Assembly: GCA_937929915.1 (NCBI GenBank) | Contig: CALFUN010000025.1 | Coordinates: forward strand, 1 to 49,631 | Reading direction: 5' to 3' | Origin: an uncultured Caulobacterales bacterium | GTDB lineage: Bacteria; Pseudomonadota; Alphaproteobacteria; Caulobacterales; Maricaulaceae | DNA length: 49,631 nucleotides | Shown here: positions 1 through 9,383 of the stretch, piece after piece | How the letters are laid out: the number at the start of each line of letters is the position of its first letter | Position numbering within the stretch: position 1 is the first letter of the stretch | Notes under the pieces: generated by a model | Seen by the model: the letters and a program-made list of their open reading frames with translations, nothing else | Told to the model about the DNA's origin: nothing | Database searches by the model: none | Translations under genes and position numbers: made by a program

Positions 1-683
1 CGGCGATAGACCACAGCGCGCTCATTCTGCCAAGAGCCAAAGACGGCGTTAATGGCCCCGTCAAGCTGCTCTTGCGGGTCTTGCGGAAAATCACGGCCCA
101 AAGCCTTATGCGCCGCCGCTTTGAATTGGGTAATGATCTGCGCCCAATCCTCGGCCTGCATTTCCGTATCCAGCATATAGCCTTGCATGTCTTTATGGCG
201 TTCTAAAATATCTTCGAATTTATGGTGATGCACACCCAGCACAACATCGGAATACATGGTGATAAATCGGCGATAGCTATCCAGCGCAAAACGCTCATCA
301 CCCGATAAGGCCGCCAGACCCTGCACCGTGGCATCATTAAGGCCCAGATTAAGCACCGTATCCATCATCCCCGGCATAGAGGCCCGCGCGCCAGAGCGCA
401 CAGAGACTAGTAGCGGATTACTGGCATCGCCAAATGTCTTACCCGTCAAGCCTTCAATATGCGCTAGGCCTTGCGCAATCTGCGCGTTCATATCGGCAGG
501 ATATTGCTCGCCATTATCATAATAATAGGTGCAGACATCGGTGGTGAGCGTAAAGCCTGGCGGAACAGGCAGGCCGAGACTGGCCATCTCCGCCAGATTA
601 GCGCCCTTACCGCCTAAAAGGTTTTTCATGGTGGTGTCGCCTTGCGCGCTACCGCCGCCAAAATTATAAACCCATTGCGTCAT
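1..683 (-). CDS. ppdK: Pyruvate phosphate dikinase, N-terminal part (runs off window)
   Basis: PPDK interconverts pyruvate, ATP and phosphate with phosphoenolpyruvate, AMP and pyrophosphate in the cytosol. Only about 227 N-terminal residues are present; the rest lies beyond the left edge. The start reads [11 protein letters not shown], followed by the family's [11 protein letters not shown] segment and VPPGFT, then [20 protein letters not shown], which is the ATP-grasp-like nucleotide-binding domain. The ATG at 681-683 is the first codon that yields this conserved start. It lies 24 bp after the glyS stop on the same strand, so co-transcription with glyQ-glyS is likely, an order I recall from other alphaproteobacteria. 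The identification is secure; completeness cannot be judged. Confidence 0.95.
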   Translation of the reverse strand, partial: MTQWVYNFGGGSAQGDTTMKNLLGGKGANLAEMASLGLPVPPGFTLTTDVCTYYYDNGEQYPADMNAQIAQGLAHIEGLTGKTFGDASNPLLVSVRSGARASMPGMMDTVLNLGLNDATVQGLAALSGDERFALDSYRRFITMYSDVVLGVHHHKFEDILERHKDMQGYMLDTEMQAEDWAQIITQFKAAAHKALGRDFPQDPQEQLDGAINAVFGSWQNERAVVYR

Positions 684-707
684 CGTCTCGCCCATCTGGT
701 GGTTAAG

Positions 708-3020
708 CTAGCCTTGAATCGCCTCAAAATCTGCGATTTGGCGCGCTATATCACGGATATTTAAAAGAAGCTTAAGATTGTTGTCTTTGACAGCGGTGTC
801 ATCGGAAATAACTTGAACCTGTGTGAAAAAAGCATCAATCGGTGCGCGTAATTGGGCAAGGCCTTGCATCGCGGCGCTATAATCCTCACGCGCAAGTGCG
901 GTTTTAATCTCCGTTGACGCGATTTGCAGCGCATCAAACAAAGCCGCGCCGTAGGGGTCAGTTGGACGGGATGGTTTAGTGTCAGGCGCGTTTCCATACA
1001 GCGGTTCGCTAATAATTGGGTCTGGTGGCATCAGAAAACTATCAAGCAAATTACCTTTCTTGACCTCTGACTTAAGAATATTAACCGCGCGTTTATACCC
1101 CGCCAGCAGGTTCTCCCCCTCATCCGTCGATAGGAAGGCTTGCACGGCTTTAACGCGGTTGACGATAGATACGAGGTCATCTTCATCCCCTGACATCGCC
1201 GCATCAATAATGTCGTGACGCATACCTTGGTCGCGCAGATAGACTTTGAGACGGTCTAGGATAAAGGCGAGGAGGTCTTTGGATTGGTCCCACATTAATT
1301 GGGTAAGCTTAATAAAAGCTTCTGCAATATCTCCATCTATATCTACAGATAACTTTTCAATCTGCAATTTAATTGCATCTTTCTCTGGTTGGGAAATAGG
1401 TAAAGATAATCTCAGTGCAAGAGTCAAAAGTTGTTCTTCAAATTCATATGCCTTACTTTGGTAGGAGTTTTGGCCTCTCTTTAACATAGGTCCAAGCATC
1501 GCCCTATCTAACCAGAACAAGAATGAACCTCGTCCCATTTCCTCTATGAAACGAACGTCATTCTCTAGCACAATCCGCACAACCCCAAGAGCCGCCCGCC
1601 GCAGCGCATAGGGGTCTTTGGAGCCTGTGGGTTTTTCATTAATCGCCCAAAAGCCAACCAGCGTATCGAGCTTATCCGCCAGCGCAACCGCCACAGCTAC
1701 GGGATTTGTCGGGACAGCATCGCTTGGCCCTTGCGGTTTGTAATGCTCTTCAATTGCAGTCGCGATGTCTTCGTCGCCGCCTTCATTGCGGTACATTTGC
1801 GCGCCGATTTGACCTTGGAGCGAGGTAAATTCCACCACCGTCTGCGTGACCAAATCACATTTGGCGAGCCTCGCCGCTTGTTCCGCTTTATCCGCATCCG
1901 CGCCGACTTTAGGGGCCAGTTCTCGCGCCAACGCAGCGACACGCTCCGCTTTATCTTGAATAGAGCCAAGCTTTTTATGGAACACGACGCTACCGAGTTT
2001 ATCGTAATATTCTATCAGCGGTATCTTGGCGTCTTCGGTCTGGAAAAACCGCGCATCGGACAGGCGCGCGGAAATCACCTTGCCATTACCTTTTTTAATC
2101 GCCGCCCCGCCATCAGGCGCGATTTGATTGGCCACAATAATATAATGCGCGGCGAGCTTGCCTGTTTTAGGGTCGCGCACGGTAAAAGTTTTTTGATGGG
2201 TTTTCAGGGTCAGGCGAATGACTTCATCGGGCAGTTTTAAAAACTCTGGATCCATATCCCCAAGCAAGACTACGGGCCATTCTGTCAGTCCCGATACTTC
2301 ATTGAGCAAGCCGTCATCTTCGACCAATTCAAGCCCTTTATCGGCACATAATTTACGCGCATCGCTTAGAATAATCTCTTTGCGCTTTTGCGCAGAGACA
2401 AGCACATGGCCTTGGTTTTCCAATGTCTCAATATAGTTTTCAAAGCCATTAATTTCAAACGGGCCTTTGCCGTGACGGCGATGGCCTTCGGTGATATTAG
2501 AGGCCGTAATCCCGCCAGCCTGAACAGGGATAATTTGCCCATCCAGCAAGCAAATCATGCGCTGTAATGGTCGCACCCAGCGAAAATGGTTCGCGCCTGA
2601 TTTCATAGATTTCGGCCATGGAAAATCGTTCAGAATAGACGGGATAATCTCGCTGATAATGTCAGAGCTTGGGCGGCCTTTGGACGATGTTATCGCCACA
2701 TAAAACTCCCCTTTTTTATCAGATTTGACTTGTGCCTGCGAAATATCGGTCAGTCCCGCCGCTTTCATAAAGCCCGCCAATGCTGGCTCGGGCGCGCCGA
2801 CACGCGGCCCCTTGCGCTCTTCGTTAACATCAGGGGATTGCGCGGGAATATTGGCGGTAAAAACAAGTCGGCGCGGGCCTGTGAAACTTTGCACATTATC
2901 TACAGTTAGCCCTGATTTTTTCAAACCGTCTGTTATGGCTTTGGCAAGATCGCTACCTGCCCGCACTTGCATCCGCGCGGGGATTTCTTCGCAGAAAATT
3001 TCAATAAAGAATTCACTCAT
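708..3020 (-). CDS. glyS: Glycyl-tRNA synthetase beta subunit
   Basis: Beta subunit of the alpha2beta2 bacterial glycyl-tRNA synthetase; it binds tRNA-Gly and works with GlyQ. It opens [17 protein letters not shown], typical of the family, carries GPRRLVF near residue 50, and ends in a DALR-type anticodon-binding domain (last ~120 residues). The ATG at 3018-3020 overlaps the glyQ stop as ATGA, a coupling signal, so I prefer it to an upstream in-frame codon at 3029. At 770 aa it is long. The extra length appears to be a stretch at about residues 488-584 (bases ~1285-1560) between ...RIVLEN and [12 protein letters not shown], rich in Leu, Ile and Lys and visibly AT-richer than its flanks (see findings). 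The ppdK gene follows. Confidence 0.97.
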   Translation of the reverse strand: MSEFFIEIFCEEIPARMQVRAGSDLAKAITDGLKKSGLTVDNVQSFTGPRRLVFTANIPAQSPDVNEERKGPRVGAPEPALAGFMKAAGLTDISQAQVKSDKKGEFYVAITSSKGRPSSDIISEIIPSILNDFPWPKSMKSGANHFRWVRPLQRMICLLDGQIIPVQAGGITASNITEGHRRHGKGPFEINGFENYIETLENQGHVLVSAQKRKEIILSDARKLCADKGLELVEDDGLLNEVSGLTEWPVVLLGDMDPEFLKLPDEVIRLTLKTHQKTFTVRDPKTGKLAAHYIIVANQIAPDGGAAIKKGNGKVISARLSDARFFQTEDAKIPLIEYYDKLGSVVFHKKLGSIQDKAERVAALARELAPKVGADADKAEQAARLAKCDLVTQTVVEFTSLQGQIGAQMYRNEGGDEDIATAIEEHYKPQGPSDAVPTNPVAVAVALADKLDTLVGFWAINEKPTGSKDPYALRRAALGVVRIVLENDVRFIEEMGRGSFLFWLDRAMLGPMLKRGQNSYQSKAYEFEEQLLTLALRLSLPISQPEKDAIKLQIEKLSVDIDGDIAEAFIKLTQLMWDQSKDLLAFILDRLKVYLRDQGMRHDIIDAAMSGDEDDLVSIVNRVKAVQAFLSTDEGENLLAGYKRAVNILKSEVKKGNLLDSFLMPPDPIISEPLYGNAPDTKPSRPTDPYGAALFDALQIASTEIKTALAREDYSAAMQGLAQLRAPIDAFFTQVQVISDDTAVKDNNLKLLLNIRDIARQIADFEAIQG

Positions 3021-3940
3021 AATTGCCACGCACGGTCTGTCACAGTTGTCTCATGCTTCACATGGGCCTGCGCGCAGCCCTTAGCCAAATCCCGAACGCG
3101 CTTGATATATTCTTGGCGCTGGGTCGGTGACACCACACCGCGCGCATCAAGCAGGTTAAATAAATGCGAGGCCTTAAGCGCATGTTCATAAGCCGGTAGC
3201 GGCAAAGGCTTATCCAGCGCGAGCAAGGCTTGGCATTCGGCTTCGGCCATTTTGAATTTGTCGAGGATTTTCTCGCTATCGGAGTGTTCGAAATTATAGG
3301 TCGATTGCTGCACTTCATTTTGGTGGAATACATCCCCATAAAGCACTTCGGGTGTGCCGTTCGCATCATTGGCATCGGTAAAAACCAGATCATAGACATT
3401 ATCGACATTTTGAACATACATAGCCAAGCGCTCTAGCCCGTAAGTTAACTCGCCAGAGACAAGGTCAAGATCAAGCCCGCCAACTTGCTGGAAATAGGTA
3501 TATTGCGAGACTTCCATCCCGTCGCACCACACTTCCCAGCCAAGCCCCCAAGCGCCCACGGTTGGGTTTTCCCAATCATCTTCAACAAAGCGAATATCGT
3601 GCAAATCTCGGTCAATACCAATCGCATCCAAACTCCCCAAATATAGCTCTTGGTAATTGGGCGGATTGGGCTTCATAATGACTTGAAACTGGTAATAATG
3701 CTGCAAGCGGTTTGGATTTTCACCATAACGTCCATCTGCGGGACGGCGTGATGGCTGCACATAGGCCACATTCCACGGCTTTGGCCCCAGCGAGCGCAGC
3801 ACAGTGGCAGGATGTAGCGTACCCGCGCCGACCTCTGTGTCAAATGGCTGTAAGATCACACATCCCTGCGCGGCCCAATAATTTTGCAGCGTTAGGATTA
3901 AGCCTTGAAAAGATAAAGGGGTATCATTTTTTTTTGCCAT
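3017..3940 (-). CDS. glyQ: Glycyl-tRNA synthetase alpha subunit
   Basis: Catalytic alpha subunit of class II glycyl-tRNA synthetase, which activates glycine with ATP. Clear family motifs are [18 protein letters not shown] near the N-terminus, [17 protein letters not shown], the arginine-rich [19 protein letters not shown] segment and [10 protein letters not shown]. From the ATG at 3938-3940 ([11 protein letters not shown]) the protein is 307 aa, normal for GlyQ. An in-frame TTG at 3976 would add 12 unconserved residues, so I reject it. Its stop overlaps the glyS start by four bases. The two DUF2007 genes sit immediately upstream on the same strand. Confidence 0.97.
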   Translation of the reverse strand: MAKKNDTPLSFQGLILTLQNYWAAQGCVILQPFDTEVGAGTLHPATVLRSLGPKPWNVAYVQPSRRPADGRYGENPNRLQHYYQFQVIMKPNPPNYQELYLGSLDAIGIDRDLHDIRFVEDDWENPTVGAWGLGWEVWCDGMEVSQYTYFQQVGGLDLDLVSGELTYGLERLAMYVQNVDNVYDLVFTDANDANGTPEVLYGDVFHQNEVQQSTYNFEHSDSEKILDKFKMAEAECQALLALDKPLPLPAYEHALKASHLFNLLDARGVVSPTQRQEYIKRVRDLAKGCAQAHVKHETTVTDRAWQL

Positions 3941-3979
3941 AATGGCGCTATGTATTGGATTGAGGTCGAATTTCAAGCT

Positions 3980-4204
3980 TTAAAGCGACATCAATTCATT
4001 CCCAAGCCCTGCAGCATCTAAAATCTCTCGCGCCTCTTGTGCATCTTCATCAATTACCATGAGACGTCGCCGCAACGTCATGGTTGACCCATCCAGTACG
4101 GAAGCATGCATATCAAATAGGAAGCTCTCAATCTGAGCATCTTTTAAAAGCGCTTGTGCGTAACTTAATGTAACGGGGTTCATCGTGCGAATAAGGCAAA
4201 TCAT
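3980..4204 (-). CDS. DUF2007 family protein (copy 1)
   Basis: Small cytosolic protein of the DUF2007 family, often named putative signal-transducing protein; its function is unknown. From the ATG at 4202-4204 it has 74 aa, starting MICLIRTMNPVTLSYAQALL and containing the family core DMHASVLDGS...LRRRLMVIDED followed by a C-terminal helix. The longer open frame to 4258 adds 18 residues unlike the family. It is the second of two tandem paralogues; the other begins at 4519. Only ~40 bp separate its stop from glyQ, so it probably shares that transcript. I see no catalytic residues. Confidence 0.8.
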   Translation of the reverse strand: MICLIRTMNPVTLSYAQALLKDAQIESFLFDMHASVLDGSTMTLRRRLMVIDEDAQEAREILDAAGLGNELMSL

Positions 4205-4282
4205 AAAGGCATCCAAGCAGCTTACCTTAGATTTGGGTATTAAGACACAACAATACAAGATAACGGCTTTATACCGCGCAGA

Positions 4283-4519
4283 TCATGCGTGGTAGATCTC
4301 TGCCTCTAATCCCGCAAGTGACAAGGCCCGCCGCGCCGCAGCTTCATCCTCATCAATCACCATAAGACGGCGCGGAATCGCGCCTATTGAGCCTTCAATG
4401 ATAGAGGCATTGGCATCGAGGATAAAATAATCAATCATTGAGTCTTTTAAAATGGCTTCAGCGAAATTTAATGTCGCCGGATTCACAGTTTTCATTATAC
4501 AAATCACGATAACATCCAT
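4283..4519 (-). CDS. DUF2007 family protein (copy 2)
   Basis: Tandem paralogue of the preceding DUF2007 gene (78 aa from the ATG at 4517-4519). The cores align directly: VNPATLNFAEAILKDSMIDYFILDANAS with MNPVTLSYAQALLKDAQIESFLFDMHAS, then a shared PRRLMVIDEDEAAAR-like end. By alignment, translation could instead begin at a GTG four codons in (VICIMKTVN matches MICLIRTMN of the other copy). Neither start has a clear Shine-Dalgarno sequence. The ~125 bp upstream, shared with the divergent polyprenyl synthase gene, must hold promoters for both directions. Function unknown. Confidence 0.78.
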   Translation of the reverse strand: MDVIVICIMKTVNPATLNFAEAILKDSMIDYFILDANASIIEGSIGAIPRRLMVIDEDEAAARRALSLAGLEAEIYHA

Positions 4520-4643
4520 TTTATAAATAGCGGCGTTATGTTACGCCATAAACACTTGCCGTATGCCCTATCGCAGACTAAGTTATAGGCCAATACAAAA
4601 AGGCGGTTCGCATAGTCAGCGTTTTACCGTATAGAGAGATACA

Positions 4644-5657
4644 TTGAACGCACCTGCGCAAATTCAAACTGACAAAGCCCTCAGCCCCGCCCAAACTCTT
4701 TGGGATATGTCTGGCGACGATATGGCCGCTGTTGATACCCTCATTTTAGAGCGCATGCAGAGCCCTGTTGGTATGATTCCGAACTTGGCAGAACATCTCG
4801 TTGGGGCGGGCGGAAAACGCTTGCGGCCATTGCTGACGATTGCTGCGGCCAATATGTGCGGATATTCTGGCACATCTCATCATAAACTCGCCGCAGCTGT
4901 CGAATTTATTCACAGTGCGACCTTGCTCCATGATGATGTTGTTGACGAAAGCGCGCTTCGCCGCGGCAAAAAGCCCGCAAATTTAATTTGGGGCAATAGC
5001 GCCTCTATTTTAGTCGGCGATTTTCTCTTTGCGCGCGCCTTTAACTTGATGGTGGAAACAGGATCCATGCAAGCTTTGGGCATTTTGTCCAATGCTGCCT
5101 CTGTCATCGCGGAAGGCGAAGTGCAGCAGCTTGCCGCATTGCGTAATATTTCGATGACCGAAGCGGATTATACCCATGTGATTAAAGCCAAAACGGCTGA
5201 ATTATTTGCCGCCGCCACAGAAGTCGCGCCAGTAATCGCAGGACGGCCCGAAGCCGAACAAGCAGCCTTGCGCGAATATGGCATGAAACTCGGCCTCGCC
5301 TTTCAGCTTGTCGATGACGCGCTTGATTATGGCGGTTTTGAAAGCGCGCTTGGGAAATCTATTGGCGATGATTTCCGCGAAGGTAAAATGACCTTGCCCG
5401 TCATTCGCGCGGTCGCCATTGCCGATGAGGTAGAAACCGCATTTTGGCAACGCGTCATTGTCGACCATCAACAAAATGATGTTGATCTGGAAATGGCTGT
5501 CTCTTATTTACGCAAAGCAGGCGCGCTGCAATCCACTCTGGATTTGGCCAAGACCTATTCCGCAGATGCCGCTAATGCTTTAGACATTTTCCCAGCATCG
5601 CCATGGCGTAAATCTTTGCAAGACCTTGCCGCTTATGTTGTCGCGAGAATTAGCTAG
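4644..5657 (+). CDS. ispB: Long-chain polyprenyl diphosphate synthase
   Basis: Trans-isoprenyl diphosphate synthase that condenses IPP units to make the long side chain of ubiquinone, probably decaprenyl in an alphaproteobacterium (inference; chain length cannot be read directly). GGKRLRPLL lies at 56-64, the first aspartate motif LLHDDVVD at 94-101 and the second QLVDDALDYGG at about 221-231. The 337-aa length is normal. The start is a TTG at 4644, preceded by GAGAGA; an in-frame stop lies just upstream at 4632 and the next ATG is 21 codons in. It runs convergently into the 5660-6676 gene with only two bases between the stops. Confidence 0.93.
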   Translation: MNAPAQIQTDKALSPAQTLWDMSGDDMAAVDTLILERMQSPVGMIPNLAEHLVGAGGKRLRPLLTIAAANMCGYSGTSHHKLAAAVEFIHSATLLHDDVVDESALRRGKKPANLIWGNSASILVGDFLFARAFNLMVETGSMQALGILSNAASVIAEGEVQQLAALRNISMTEADYTHVIKAKTAELFAAATEVAPVIAGRPEAEQAALREYGMKLGLAFQLVDDALDYGGFESALGKSIGDDFREGKMTLPVIRAVAIADEVETAFWQRVIVDHQQNDVDLEMAVSYLRKAGALQSTLDLAKTYSADAANALDIFPASPWRKSLQDLAAYVVARIS

Positions 5658-5659
5658 TT

Positions 5660-6676
5660 TTATTCAGGTAGGTGGCGTGACGCCATATAATAGCTAAAGA
5701 CAAGCATGCCTGTGAAAAACGGCAATAATCCCGCCGAACCTATCAAACCGATATGTGTGCAGAGCAAAACTATATTCGCCAGAACCAAACCGATAAACCC
5801 GTAAAGCCAAGTCACTTGCAGATGGCTCCACCCTGCCCTGATAAGGCGCTGATAGAGATGCATATTATGCGCAGTTAACAAATTTTCTTTGCGGCGCACC
5901 CGCCGAATGAGTGTTAAAAATACATCTGTTAAAAAGGGCAAGATCAAGAGAGGGCCTGCATAGAGCGCTGCCGTGTTCTCTGCTTCGGTAAAGAGCAATA
6001 AAACGGTCATTGAAAATACAAACCCGACAAATAAAGCCCCGACATCGCCAGAGAAAATCAAAGCTTTGCGGCGTCGATTATAAGGCAAAAACCCGAGCAA
6101 TATAGCCGTATTTAATAGAGCCAATATCGCCGCGCTTGGCGCGCCGCAAATCAGACAAACCCCGAATAAACCCAGGCTAGCTATCATCATAACCGTGCCC
6201 ATAAACCCATTGGCCCCGTCCATAAAATTAATAGTATTCACGACAACAAATACCCATAAAACAGATCCAAAAAATCCGATGATAAATGGAAGCTTTAACG
6301 CCGTTTGGCCAAAGGGCAGGCTTGTCACAGGGCCAATTAAATACACCACAGCGCCGCATAAAATCAGCAATGTGCCAAATTTCACGCGGGCTGATAATGT
6401 CAATACATCATCCACAAAGCCCAGCATTGAGACAGCAAAAATAAGCGATAAGCTTGGCGTAAAGCTTCTATGTAGCGGCACTGACAAATCAATAAAACTC
6501 AAGGCAATCGCTGCCGCGCCAAGCCCTGCGACAAAGCCGAGCCCTCCGCTTGTTGGCGTGGTCTGGTGATGTGCCGAGCGGTGGTTGGCGACATCTCCTA
6601 ATCCAGCTTGCACCATAAAGCCTGTCACAGCGAGCGTTGTGAAAAATGCAAGTCCAGCTAATTGCAAAAATAACAT
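5660..6676 (-). CDS. Glycosyltransferase family 4, WecA/MraY-like
   Basis: Polytopic membrane phospho-sugar transferase that would move a UDP-activated sugar phosphate onto a polyprenyl phosphate, the first step of surface polysaccharide or O-antigen assembly. The family signature NTINFMDGANG is at about residues 148-158, preceded by LGFVDDV (the catalytic DD region). TTPTSGGLGF near residue 40 is also typical, and about ten hydrophobic segments are visible. The ATG at 6674-6676 is preceded by an in-frame GTG at 6679; neither has a clear ribosome site. It follows ispE by about 11 bp on the same strand. Which sugar it transfers cannot be read; a true MraY is less likely because no mur genes are nearby. 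Confidence 0.88.
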   Translation of the reverse strand: MLFLQLAGLAFFTTLAVTGFMVQAGLGDVANHRSAHHQTTPTSGGLGFVAGLGAAAIALSFIDLSVPLHRSFTPSLSLIFAVSMLGFVDDVLTLSARVKFGTLLILCGAVVYLIGPVTSLPFGQTALKLPFIIGFFGSVLWVFVVVNTINFMDGANGFMGTVMMIASLGLFGVCLICGAPSAAILALLNTAILLGFLPYNRRRKALIFSGDVGALFVGFVFSMTVLLLFTEAENTAALYAGPLLILPFLTDVFLTLIRRVRRKENLLTAHNMHLYQRLIRAGWSHLQVTWLYGFIGLVLANIVLLCTHIGLIGSAGLLPFFTGMLVFSYYMASRHLPE

Positions 6677-6687
6677 CACAAAACGTG

Positions 6688-7584
6688 CTAGGCACTTTCA
6701 CCAAATTTGCAAGCTTTAACCCACCAATCAGGACAAGCCTTAGCAATATTTTGCGCCGCAGCCTGCGCCGTTCCGGCATCTGGGAACACAGCAAAACAAG
6801 TCGCGCCGCTGCCTGTCATGCGCGTGAGTTGACATTTATCTTGCTGCGATAACCTCTCTATCACATCTCCAATTTCAGGGCATAAATCCGTAGCGATTGG
6901 CTGCAAATCATTGCGGCCATCACGGGTGCGCTCTAGCAAACTGCCTGTCATTTTTTGCGGGCGCGGCGTATCTTTTGGCATATTATGATCGAAATTTTTA
7001 AAGATTTGCGCCGTGGATACAGCGATATTGGGATTGACTAACACAGCCTCTAATTGCCCAAGCCCCTCCAAAGGTTTCACCTCTTCGCCTATACCCGTCA
7101 TATGCGCCGTTTGGGACAAGCGGCAAACGGGGACATCTGCCCCCAAATGCATGGCAATATCATGCCACCGCGCCTCAGTTAAATCGGCATAAGCTTCAAG
7201 CAAGCGCAAAGCCGCCGCCGCATCCGCACTTCCTCCGCCCATGCCAGAGGCGACAGGCAGGTTTTTCACAAGGTCAAAAGCAAATTGAGACTCCTGCATA
7301 TTGGCAGCATGTTGCACGCAGCGCACTGCGCGTAAAATCAGGTTATCTTCACTTACAGATAAATCGCGGCTATATGGCCCTTGCAACGTCAAACGCGTCA
7401 CCGGGCTAGCTTCGAGCGCGACTTCATCGCCAAAATCTGCAAAAACAACCAGACTATCAACAGGATGATAACCCATAAATTTATCATGCGGGTCTAAGAT
7501 AATACGACCCACATGTAAGGTGAGATTAATTTTCGCGCGCGCAATGGCGCTTTGCAGCCCATAAGCTTTGGATATATCTGTCAC
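6688..7584 (-). CDS. ispE: 4-diphosphocytidyl-2-C-methyl-D-erythritol kinase
   Basis: GHMP-family kinase of the MEP isoprenoid pathway; it phosphorylates CDP-methylerythritol using ATP. Diagnostic segments are ARAKINLTLHVG near residue 16, the glycine-rich ATP loop LPVASGMGGGSADAAAALR around residue 110, and the C-terminal MTGSGATCFAVF loop. The start is a GTG at 7582-7584, giving 298 aa, a usual length. It lies downstream of the TPR gene and upstream of the WecA-like gene on the same strand. With ispH and the polyprenyl synthase it is one of three isoprenoid genes here. Confidence 0.95.
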   Translation of the reverse strand: MTDISKAYGLQSAIARAKINLTLHVGRIILDPHDKFMGYHPVDSLVVFADFGDEVALEASPVTRLTLQGPYSRDLSVSEDNLILRAVRCVQHAANMQESQFAFDLVKNLPVASGMGGGSADAAAALRLLEAYADLTEARWHDIAMHLGADVPVCRLSQTAHMTGIGEEVKPLEGLGQLEAVLVNPNIAVSTAQIFKNFDHNMPKDTPRPQKMTGSLLERTRDGRNDLQPIATDLCPEIGDVIERLSQQDKCQLTRMTGSGATCFAVFPDAGTAQAAAQNIAKACPDWWVKACKFGESA

Positions 7585-7621
7585 AGATTACGCCCCATAT
7601 TCTGCATGAGTTAATCGCGTA

Positions 7622-9310
7622 TTATTGCGACAGAGAGCTTGCAGCTTCAAGCCCGCTTTTCAACTTAATTGCAATCGCTGATGTCTCTTCATCTGTGGGA
7701 TCAAATTCAAGCGCGCGTTTCCACTGAAATCCTGCTTCGCGTTTACGGCCAAGCTTCCAATAGACATCGCCAAGGTGGTCGATGATAGTGGCAGAGGACG
7801 GCGAAAGCGCCACCGCATCTTCAAGCTTTTCTCGCGCATCTTGATATTGGCCCAGCTTATAATGCGCCCAGCCAAGACTATCGACAATCGCGCCAGATTC
7901 AGGTTCGGCGGCGACAGCCTTTCGGATCATCTCAAAAGCTTCAGTCAGGTTTTCCCCGCGATCAACCCATGTATAGCCCAAATAATTGAGCGTATCGACA
8001 TCATCAGGCGATAATTCCAAAACGCGCTTAAAGTCTTTTTCAGCCAGCGGCCATTGATCTATCCGTTCATAAATAATACCGCGCAGACGTAGCGGGTCTA
8101 CATTATCTTTCATCTCGGCGTCGCTCATCGAATTAATTATATCTGTATAAAACGGCAAAGCGCCTTCATAATCTTCGCGGATAAACCGCGCCCGGCCCAA
8201 AGCTTCGCGCGTGATAAATGACGGGCTAACCTCATTTAAATCTTCTAGAACTTTAAGCGCTTTGTCGTCATCTTCTTTGGCAAAATAATAATTAGCCGCG
8301 CTCAGGCGCGATGACACATAATAAGGCGAGTCAGATTTAACTTGGCTATACATCGTGTAAGCCTCATCATCACGGTCTGAATTTTCAAGCAAATCACTGA
8401 GCCAAATTGTGGCTTTATCGTAATTCGGATCAATCCACCGTGCAAAGCGCAAGTAAATTTCCGCCCCGTCAACAGATCCGTTACGTAAGAAAAACAACAA
8501 AGACGGGTCTGTCAAAGCCCGCGCTGTCTCTTGCTTTATTGAGATTTTCGGAAGCGTTCTACCCGCTTCAAGTACTCTAATATAATGCGGCACAGCCCCA
8601 ATGCCGAATGTATCATTTTCTTCATCATGCGTTTTAAGCACTTTGAGTGCAGCGTCTTTATCGCCTTGAGCCATGTGAAAATAAGCCCGCGAAATCGTTG
8701 TTTCCACATCGGCAATACCCGCAGCGTTAATTTTCGCAAAAGCCGCTTCGGCCGCCTCATAATTCCCAAGGCGTGTTTCCAGTTTTGCGATTTGTAGCTG
8801 GCTATAGGCTTTGAAAAAATTGGCACCGCCTATATTTTCAAAAATCTTACGAGCCGCATCTGGTTTACCACGGCCCACCTCATTCCAGCCATCCACATAT
8901 TGCATCAATGTCGCCATTGTCACATCAACAGAGCGCGCATCAAAATATTTTGAAGCCCGCGAAGACCGTCCAGCATTAAAGGCCTCAACCCCGAGTATAG
9001 CCCGTGCCATGCTCTCTGTTTTATTGGCTTTGATAACCTTTTTGGCCAATGACACGGCCAGTTCCATATCGCCTGTTTCAATCGCAGATACCATGGCCAA
9101 ACGCCCTAATCTTATATCTTTATCTGCGCGGTAAAATGCGCGCGAATAATATTCAGACCGAGCCGCTTTATCTTCGAGATAATTAGCGTAGCTCCCCGCA
9201 AGATATTCACCCAATATCGCAGGATTGGTTTCTTCGGATTGCGCCTGCAACGGCAGAGCCGAGACGGCAAACCCTAGGCTGAGAGCCAATAACAAGGAAG
9301 ATAGTTTCAT
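7622..9310 (-). CDS. Secreted/periplasmic TPR-repeat protein
   Basis: 562-aa protein with a signal peptide (MKLSSLLLALSLGFAVSALPLQAQ, cleavage after AQA likely) and tetratricopeptide repeats over most of the rest. The clearest repeats are C-terminal: VDTLNYLGYTWVDRG, GAIVDSLGWAHYKLGQY and ATIIDHLGDVYWKLGR. Such proteins act as periplasmic or outer-membrane-associated scaffolds; the partner is not visible. A TPR gene between the ETF-QO and ispE genes is a neighbourhood I recall from other alphaproteobacteria. The upstream gap (9311-9383) contains TTGACT on the minus strand, a plausible -35 element. The family is clear; the function is unknown. Confidence 0.85.
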   Translation of the reverse strand: MKLSSLLLALSLGFAVSALPLQAQSEETNPAILGEYLAGSYANYLEDKAARSEYYSRAFYRADKDIRLGRLAMVSAIETGDMELAVSLAKKVIKANKTESMARAILGVEAFNAGRSSRASKYFDARSVDVTMATLMQYVDGWNEVGRGKPDAARKIFENIGGANFFKAYSQLQIAKLETRLGNYEAAEAAFAKINAAGIADVETTISRAYFHMAQGDKDAALKVLKTHDEENDTFGIGAVPHYIRVLEAGRTLPKISIKQETARALTDPSLLFFLRNGSVDGAEIYLRFARWIDPNYDKATIWLSDLLENSDRDDEAYTMYSQVKSDSPYYVSSRLSAANYYFAKEDDDKALKVLEDLNEVSPSFITREALGRARFIREDYEGALPFYTDIINSMSDAEMKDNVDPLRLRGIIYERIDQWPLAEKDFKRVLELSPDDVDTLNYLGYTWVDRGENLTEAFEMIRKAVAAEPESGAIVDSLGWAHYKLGQYQDAREKLEDAVALSPSSATIIDHLGDVYWKLGRKREAGFQWKRALEFDPTDEETSAIAIKLKSGLEAASSLSQ

Positions 9311-9383
9311 AAAACCTCAATCAGATAAGAGAGTCACATTGTTTACGTAAGTCAATATACGCGGCTTAAACGCGCAAAGCACA

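Noticed and set aside
1731-2240. 169-codon plus-strand open frame inside glyS
   Set aside because: Antisense to a conserved part of GlyS; no start signal and no domain.
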